This document shows, piece by piece, positions 58,407 to 64,000 of a DNA stretch of 64,000 nucleotides; positions within the stretch are counted from its first letter, which is position 1; the number at the start of each line of letters is the position of its first letter. Origin of the DNA: Pogostemon cablin (lineage: Eukaryota; Streptophyta; Magnoliopsida; Lamiales; Lamiaceae); NCBI GenBank assembly GCA_023678885.1, contig CM043005.1, forward strand, positions 3,028,314 through 3,092,313, read 5' to 3'. The notes under the pieces were generated by a model. That model worked only from the letters and a program-made list of their open reading frames with translations. It was not told the DNA's origin and searched no databases. The translations under genes and the position numbers were made by a program.

Positions 58407-60148
58407 TGTTCTTAGTCGCATTTCTTGTAAAATGTTTAAGAGTAAGAAACTCTATCGTCAAGTACACGTGTGACCAAGTACAAAATTTATAAGATTATCG
58501 TCCCAAGGGAAAGTAAACTCATGGTTATTTTTGGATTTTTCATTGATTTATGTTTTGTAAGAATGATAGATTTGTTGTTTGGTATTTAAACTACTACTTA
58601 TTGTTCTACTCAATTAACTAAGAATATGAACTAACAATGTATTGGATCAAACAACAAACAAATAATGAATGAGATGGAGATAGAATTCACTTAAGAAGAG
58701 AGCAAGGCTAATCATAATCATGGTTAAGAATCTAGCTAGATATGCATAACTCTTGATGGTGAACTTCATTAATTTGTGGACTAAAAGCAATCACGTTTTT
58801 ACCTCTAATCCCTATGGCCAAGTCAATTAGGTTCTCGACTCTTTTAGAAGTCTAAATCTCCTAGGATTGTGCTTAATCTCAATTCCCTTAAGGTACCATG
58901 ATCATAAGTTTGGTTCTTTTCACTCAATTTCTTAAGTGTCCCTCTATGAGTGTTCTAAGCATAAGAAATGTATGGCTTACCTCCTCTCACACTAACATGC
59001 ATGCTCACCTTAATATATGATTCAATTAAACATCTAATCATAATATTAAAATGGTCATCCTAACACTATGAATAGAGAATTTAATCACACAAGTATTGAA
59101 ATGAAACATGATTCATTAATCATAAAAGGAAGTCCAAAATTAACTCAATTCAACATCTCAAATCCTACATATCTAGCATTCTTCTCAACCAATCATATGA
59201 TTAGCCCTACTATAGGACTAGCCACTACACATTGTGTTTATATCAATACAATCAAAGGCTTGCTCCATTTGAGCCAAAATGAGAAGAAAATCAACAAATG
59301 AAAAGTAGTTTGACTTCCCTTTCATGGAGAAACATTCCTTCTCTTCAAAATGCTAACTTCTTCATTCCTTGATGCTTTCCTCTTCTCAAATGGTGGATGG
59401 ATGGATTGATGGATGGAATAATGGATGGATTGTTGAAGATCAAGTGAAATTGATGGATCTAAAGGATGAAGATGAATCTAATGGATCTAGTATGTGAAAA
59501 CGTGGTGTGGAGTGTGTGTAACTGCTCTAATTATGATCTCCCTCTAAATTTCGCACAAGTCATCCTTTTATATCACTTAAGGGCCTTCTAGAAGCTTCCG
59601 GAATATTCTGAAATCTGCACTGGTTTTTGCACCTACACGGGCCGTGTAGCAGCGCATGGCTCGTGTAGTGCACACCTAGTTTGGTGTGTTGTGCGTGCTT
59701 TCGAACACGGCTCGAGCTATGCTACACGGCCTCAATCATGGGCGTGTAGCATTTTCTGACGACATTGCACGGCTTCCTCTTACAGGCCTGTGTTCTGCAA
59801 ACGGGGCGTACGCTGGTGCAGGAATCGTGCACCAGAACACGGCCTTCCTCCTGGGCGAGCTCATCGTTCTGATGACAGTACACGGCCACGTCGGACAGGC
59901 CCGTGTTCTGCACACAGCCCGTGTCCGAGCGTGCCCTGTACTTCCATCTCCGTTTTGCTCCTGACTTTATTTTTCTCCATTTCTTGACCTGTTTTACACA
60001 TATTTAAGCTCATTTACACAATTCTATCAATCCATACCACATTTTTCATCATTACAATAACCCACCAAAAGTCACACAAATATGGACAAAAATATCCAAA
60101 AATCCACAAACAAAGACACTAAAATCTAGGTGAAAATGACAACGATCA
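58407..60148 (-). repeat. 5' LTR of element D
   Basis: Partner of 40142-41880, TG to CA. It also holds the GC-rich palindrome block (about 59630-59940) and the heat-shock promoter. Confidence 0.93.
59565..59610 (-). promoter_or_regulatory. Heat-shock element plus TATA box in the 5' LTR of D
   Basis: TTC 59586, GAA 59591, TTC 59596, GAA 59601, TTC 59606 are all perfect; TATAAAAG lies on the minus strand at 59572-59565. Conserved with the 3' LTR copy despite nearby LTR differences. Confidence 0.8.
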
Positions 60149-60175
60149 ATAATTGAGCTCATCCAGCGAAAGAAT

Positions 60176-60261
60176 AACATAGAAAGTTATTGACCAAATC
60201 TCACTAATTAATCAATTAATGGAAACATAGAAAGTTATTGATCAAATCCCGCTAATTAATC
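60176..60261. repeat. Two-copy tandem repeat, 48 bp period
   Basis: AACATAGAAAGTTATTGAYC followed by AAATCYCRCTAATTAATC occurs twice. Beyond it is an imperfect palindrome with CTAATTAAT / ATTAATTAG ends (about 60252-60303). Confidence 0.85.
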
Positions 60262-60307
60262 CCCACTGGCGTGTAACTAGCGAGTGTGTGGAAATTAATT
60301 AGTGGGA

Positions 60308-60985
60308 TTTATTCATCAACTCGAGTGCAAAAGAAGGTCCAAATAAAACAACATAGGGATGGTGTGGATTTCTCAAAGCTCGGGGAATTATTTGAGACAT
60401 CATTCTGAACGTGTTAAGCTCTAGACCTTAACTGAGAGAAATAAAAGGTAGGCTAGGATCAACAAAATCAGCAACACCCTCAAGAAATAAGGCACTGAAC
60501 TGCATAGGATATGTTAGTTAGAAGGATATAAACATTTTCAATTTTAAAGAAAAATAAATAAAGACCATAATTTAAAGTTCATTATATGAAATTTGTTGTA
60601 CGTTTGAGTTATAATTCAGAATCATATCATTAGGGAAGCCAAGTAAATGAATTTCAACAACCTGCACAGGCACTGAATGGAAGCAAAAGTCTGCACCTTT
60701 AAAGCATCTTTAGCATCTGTTGTGGCAATAATATTTTCTGGCAGCTTGTGCTTTGGAAAATACTTACTAGAATCAAAGAGATTATATGAAAATATTGATA
60801 AATAGACAGATGGAAGATACTACTTACCAATTATAATGATTCTCATTAATTGATTGACAAATTTTGGAATCTCGTAAAAGGCATAGGATTTCTAATTAAG
60901 TCTTTTTATCAGCAACATGAGCCGCCATAGTGGTTCCAAATGATCCACCACCGAGCACCACAACCAATAACCACCAAGACATGCT
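60308..60985 (-). pseudogene. Plastid-type NAD-dependent glycerol-3-phosphate dehydrogenase fragment
   Basis: Three exons with good splice borders are readable on the minus strand. 60985-60828 carries VVVLGGGSFGTTMAAHVADK (the dinucleotide-binding GGGSFG loop) and LRDSKICQSINENHYN. 60766-60662 has KYFPKHKLPENIIATTDAKD, then GADFCFHSVPVQ. 60499-60308 has FLEGVADFVDPSLPFISLS and later GPSFALELMN. Splicing across both introns keeps the frame. Defects: a TAA after HVADKKT, a one-base deletion before GADFCF, and a TAA in SLS*GLEL. The gene stops abruptly at 60308, missing the catalytic half. The enzyme family makes glycerol-3-phosphate from dihydroxyacetone phosphate. It is clearly broken. Confidence 0.85.
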
Positions 60986-60989
60986 ATAA

Positions 60990-61510
60990 GTATCTTTCAC
61001 TTAACCAAAAAGAGAGAGAAAGAAGGAGAAGCATAAACATTTATGACTGATAAAAAATTACAACAGTTGATTTCAAAACTAGTCTGAATCCAAGAAACAA
61101 AACTATTATCTACTTGGAAAGAAAGAAGCAATTCTTACCACTATTATTGAACATATTTACATCCATATAATTGGAAGAAAAAAATGTCAAATTGATTAGT
61201 CGAACACGGACAAACTTGGGCATCAATAAGTGCATGCTGCTGCTGATATTAAATAAGGCCTTTGGGTCATACTAATCAATTCAAAGAAGAAGCATCTTTT
61301 GCACAATAATGAAGGGTTTGAACCAAGATTACCATAGGGACAGGGTAAGACAGAGTATATATAGCACAAAATTAGAAGGGAAAATTGTATTCTAAAATGT
61401 TAAGCACTAAATTGACTGTGAATTAGTTAGGTTTTATTATAATGTTAGTTTTACCTTGTTGACAAGATAGCAAGAAAAAGATCAATCTCACACAAGATTA
61501 ACAACATTTA
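60990..61510. other. Stretch without recognised gene
   Basis: Lies between the dehydrogenase fragment and the lectin-kinase fragment. No transit-peptide exon of the dehydrogenase could be identified. Confidence 0.45.
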
Positions 61511-61539
61511 CAGTTGAAGAACACAAGAAAATTTACTCA

Positions 61540-61900
61540 TGTTGGACGAACAGGGCCTCCTCAGCAATTATTCAGCCTTCACTGCAAGATTTCATGCAAG
61601 CCTTCACTCCGAAGCCCGATTCGCCATCCTATCGAAGCCTCTAAATCTGTCGGACCACGTCAACCAGTACTTTTACTTCGGCTTCGCCGTGTCGACGGGG
61701 AACACCACGCAGTTAAACTGCGTGCTGAGGTGGAATCTCACCGCTCACTATTACTCCGAAGACAACGATTTGCTGAAAATCGCGCTGGGAGCGGGGCGTT
61801 CCGGCGGTGGTGCTGCTGGTGATCGGCACGGTAACTGTGGTTGATTGATATGGATTGAAGAAGATTTCGTGCAAAGCGGTGAAAAGAAAATCCAATTCAA
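61540..61900 (+). pseudogene. L-type lectin receptor kinase fragment (lectin end and membrane segment)
   Basis: The frame from 61539 reads LSKPLNLSDHVNQYFYFGFA, then VSTGNTTQLNCVLRWNLT, the C-terminal strands of an L-type (legume) lectin domain as found in LecRK receptors. Next comes DLLKIALGAG. One extra base then shifts the frame; the other frame continues with VPAVVLLVIGTVTVV, a membrane helix, and then a stop. No kinase domain follows. The fragment is GC-rich against its surroundings. A start codon exists (ATG near 61539), but the protein is missing most of the lectin fold. Confidence 0.65.
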
Positions 61901-62266
61901 ATCTGACCCATTTGCTTTAAAGGTCCGGTTGTATGAGTTTTGAAAAAAAAGATGGTCATGTTCTAGTCTTTATCATATTACTATTACTTTGTGTAATGAA
62001 TAATTGTACTAATAATAAGTAGTGAGTTATATCTAGGGTCTTTTTATTAAAAGGAAAAAAAGAACCTTTAAAGGGATACCCAATATAGTAAATGGAGACA
62101 TTTCGAAAGGCCGGAAGAGAGTTTATTATTCTCGACAAAACTAACTTTCAAGAGAATATATTGAAAAGAATTCGTAATGTGGTAAGATAAAAAATGATTT
62201 ACGTGGAGAACTTTTCAGATCTACAAAACCAGCAACATATTTTCATTGTATTAATTATATATCATG
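61901..62266. other. Short intergenic stretch
   Basis: AT-rich; probably the 3' flank of the RGS1-like gene on the minus strand. Nothing else seen. Confidence 0.45.
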
Positions 62267-63640
62267 TCATTGCAGTTCTAGTTCATGGCTGCTTGAGCTC
62301 ATCTTTCTAGGGCTGTGTTCTTGATGAAAAGGGTCGTCGGCACAATGTACGGAACTCAGCCTCTGAGAAAAATTCCAACCTCCGTGCTGTTCTTGCTCAT
62401 GATCGACCAATTTCATTTCATTCGCGTCTTTCAGCTTCAAGAAGAAGCTCGACGACCAATAATCACTCACCAGATTCTTGAGAAAAAAGTTGGATCAGTA
62501 CAGATATCGGTTTCAGTAGCTAGCATAAGAACATCATAAAATAGTGTGTGGCAGTGAAGGTTGAGTTAGCAGACTAATCATTTTCATAAGCTGAATCAGC
62601 TCATTTATCGCGTTTTTAAAGAGATCAGTGTGTGCCAAATCCGGAGCAGATAGTATTTCTTGTCTGCAGCAATGAGAAATGTTCACCTCCATTATTGCAC
62701 CTACACACGCCCCACGCTAGATACAATAAGACTTAAGAATCGAAAACACGACACAACATAGTTGAATTATGAGGACGTGTATGAATACTGTACCGGGTGT
62801 GATATACATGTCAATAATATGCCGGGCCATGTAAATTCTTCTCACATGTTCACCAACTGCAATTTTATCGAGCTGTTGCACCTCCTCGTAGAAATGGACA
62901 CTCTCCCCAGCCAAACAGCTCTGCAACGAAACACATAAAGTTGGTATAAAAACACAGCACGAGGAACACATGAACATGTGAAGACCAAAGGAGCAAGAAT
63001 TATGTTGTAAAGGAAATATTTTGAAACCTCTGCAAATTCCATAAATGATTGACGAAATCTTCTGTTTTAAAGAAGTTTATCAAAGGGTTCATTTGGATCT
63101 ACCAACTGTGTCGATTCACTTTGCACTAAACGCCCACTATCAGGAATACCCAGAGCCCGGCCCATCAGACTGCAGTCCGAGTAGTCCTCCTTCCTCAAGC
63201 TCATAAGCGAGACGAGAGGCTGTGATATCGACATAGAGAAGAATGCCAGAAGAAGGATGCTTGTCTGAGGAGAATATTATAAAGAAACGATCATTTTATG
63301 AAATGAATACGTAGTGACAGAATAATTGGACATACGAAGCAATGTCATGGTGCAACGAGCAGGCTAAGCATATCAGGACTAGCAATAAACATCTCGTAAT
63401 GATTTGAACCAATGAAATATCTTCATGAGTTTCGTTCAGAATGTAAGCGACCACCCACACTCCTTTAAAGAGTAACAAAAATCATGAGTGAACTATTGAG
63501 GTAAATATACAGCACAAACAGTTGGCAATTACCAGCAAATTCCAGAACATATCAGATATCGACATTAAAGGTAATTTCTACAGAAAATCTGAAGGCAGAT
63601 CCATTTAGCTTTAGTAAAACCAAACTATAGCTATCTCCAT
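62267..63640 (-). pseudogene. RGS1-type regulator of G-protein signalling, 3' half with premature stop
   Basis: Plant RGS1 is a seven-helix membrane protein whose C-terminal RGS domain speeds GTP hydrolysis by the G-alpha subunit. Exons on the minus strand: 63462-63380 (GVWVVAYILNETHEDISL, last helices); 63264-63028 (LLLAFFSMSISQPLVSL, ALGIPDSGRL, FRQSFMEFAE); 62920-62794 (SCLAGESVHFYEEVQQLDKI, RRIYMARHIIDMYI); 62700-62575 (MEVNISHCCRQEIL, DLFKNAINELIQLMKM); 62476-62267 (DYWSSSFFLKLK, WNFSQRLSSVHCADDPFHQE, then stop). Splicing keeps the frame. A TAA at 63067-63069 falls just before the RGS core (DKLL*NRRF). An upstream exon near 63530-63640 looks frameshifted. The gene may be a pseudogene. 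Confidence 0.85.
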
Positions 63641-64000
63641 TTAGTCAGTTAGTCACATATTCTGTCACACAAATATATTGGTGAAAATTATCCCAAAGTG
63701 GCTGAATCGTATATGTAGGCATCTACTGTCACTGATGCTGGACCGTGGATCGTTGTTTGCATTAAATGCTTGTCTATCCTTCAGTTCTATTTTCTAATTT
63801 CCAATGTTTTATCCAAATATATAAAAGTGACAACTTATTCAACTTACGCATTACTTAAATGTGCTATCATTTAAAATATAATTAATACAAGTGATATGGT
63901 GACAGTTTACAACAGCTATAAGTATACTGTAGTATAGCCTTTTAAACAAAAATAGTTTCCAGTGAGGATTAAGAAACAAGTTGCACAATCAACATCTGAT
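63641..64000. other. Right edge, no recognised exon
   Basis: AT-rich. The N-terminal helices of the RGS1-like gene would lie here or beyond the edge, but I cannot recognise them. Confidence 0.4.

Larger units (their letters stand above)
40142..60148 (-). mobile_element. Element D: Gypsy LTR retrotransposon, gag-protease only
   Basis: Twenty-kilobase structure on the minus strand. LTRs of 1739 bp (40142-41880) and 1742 bp (58407-60148) are flanked by TSD ATAAT (40137-40141 and 60149-60153). The primer site TGGCGCCGTTGCC is of the type shared by Athila/Tat-like plant Gypsy elements. The 3' purine tract is AAGTTTGGGGGGT. Inside lie a Gag and protease frame with many stops, a conserved downstream block and a long spacer. 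There is no RT, RNase H or integrase. Element E sits in its gag (46534-57841). Without E it is about 8.7 kb. Confidence 0.93.

Noticed and set aside
1..64000. tRNA, rRNA or other structural RNA genes
   Set aside because: I looked for tRNA-like clover-leaf motifs and rRNA blocks and saw only primer-binding sites that match tRNA 3' ends.

Overview
This is nuclear DNA from a flowering plant, most likely a eudicot. It is AT-rich and intron-bearing, holds a two-in-one psbY gene for a chloroplast precursor, and is dominated by nested LTR retrotransposons and small DNA transposons. The species cannot be fixed from the sequence alone.

Layout. 0-8 kb: a broken LINE reverse transcriptase fragment, then a decayed Copia element (A, 586-7051, TSD TATTC) placed exactly at the joint of a 235-250 bp tandem duplication and itself carrying a palindromic Mutator-type MITE. 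8-15 kb: AT-rich intergenic DNA with a CACTA-type MITE and other inverted-repeat elements. 15-21 kb: Helitron-like DNA with a good 3' terminus (hairpin plus CTAG) set in TA microsatellites, and GC-rich leader-like modules repeated on both strands. 24.7-25.3 kb: psbY, the only gene in the window that looks intact. 27.5-37.2 kb: Copia element B, split inside its reverse transcriptase by Copia element C on the opposite strand. 38.4-39.9 kb: a possible LRR gene remnant and a degenerate minisatellite. 40.1-60.1 kb: a three-layer nest of Gypsy D, interrupted by Gypsy E, interrupted in turn by Copia F, each with its own target-site duplication. 60.3-63.6 kb: three damaged host-gene fragments that keep intron structure: plastid-type glycerol-3-phosphate dehydrogenase (-), L-type lectin receptor kinase (+), and RGS1-type regulator of G-protein signalling (-).

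Most interesting points. (1) The LTRs of both Gypsy elements D and E carry, in all four copies, five perfect contiguous heat-shock-element pentamers just upstream of a TATA box, next to GC-rich palindromic arrays. This suggests heat-inducible promoters. (2) D, E and F all keep gag and protease but lack RT, RNase H and the integrase core. F has one intact 473-codon frame and nearly identical LTRs, so it moved recently and must have used enzymes supplied in trans. (3) The nesting is resolved to the base by five-base target-site duplications, so insertion order can be read directly.

Most retroelement frames are interrupted, so they are listed as pseudogenes or element parts. The single-copy host genes here are psbY and the damaged RGS1-like locus at the right edge.
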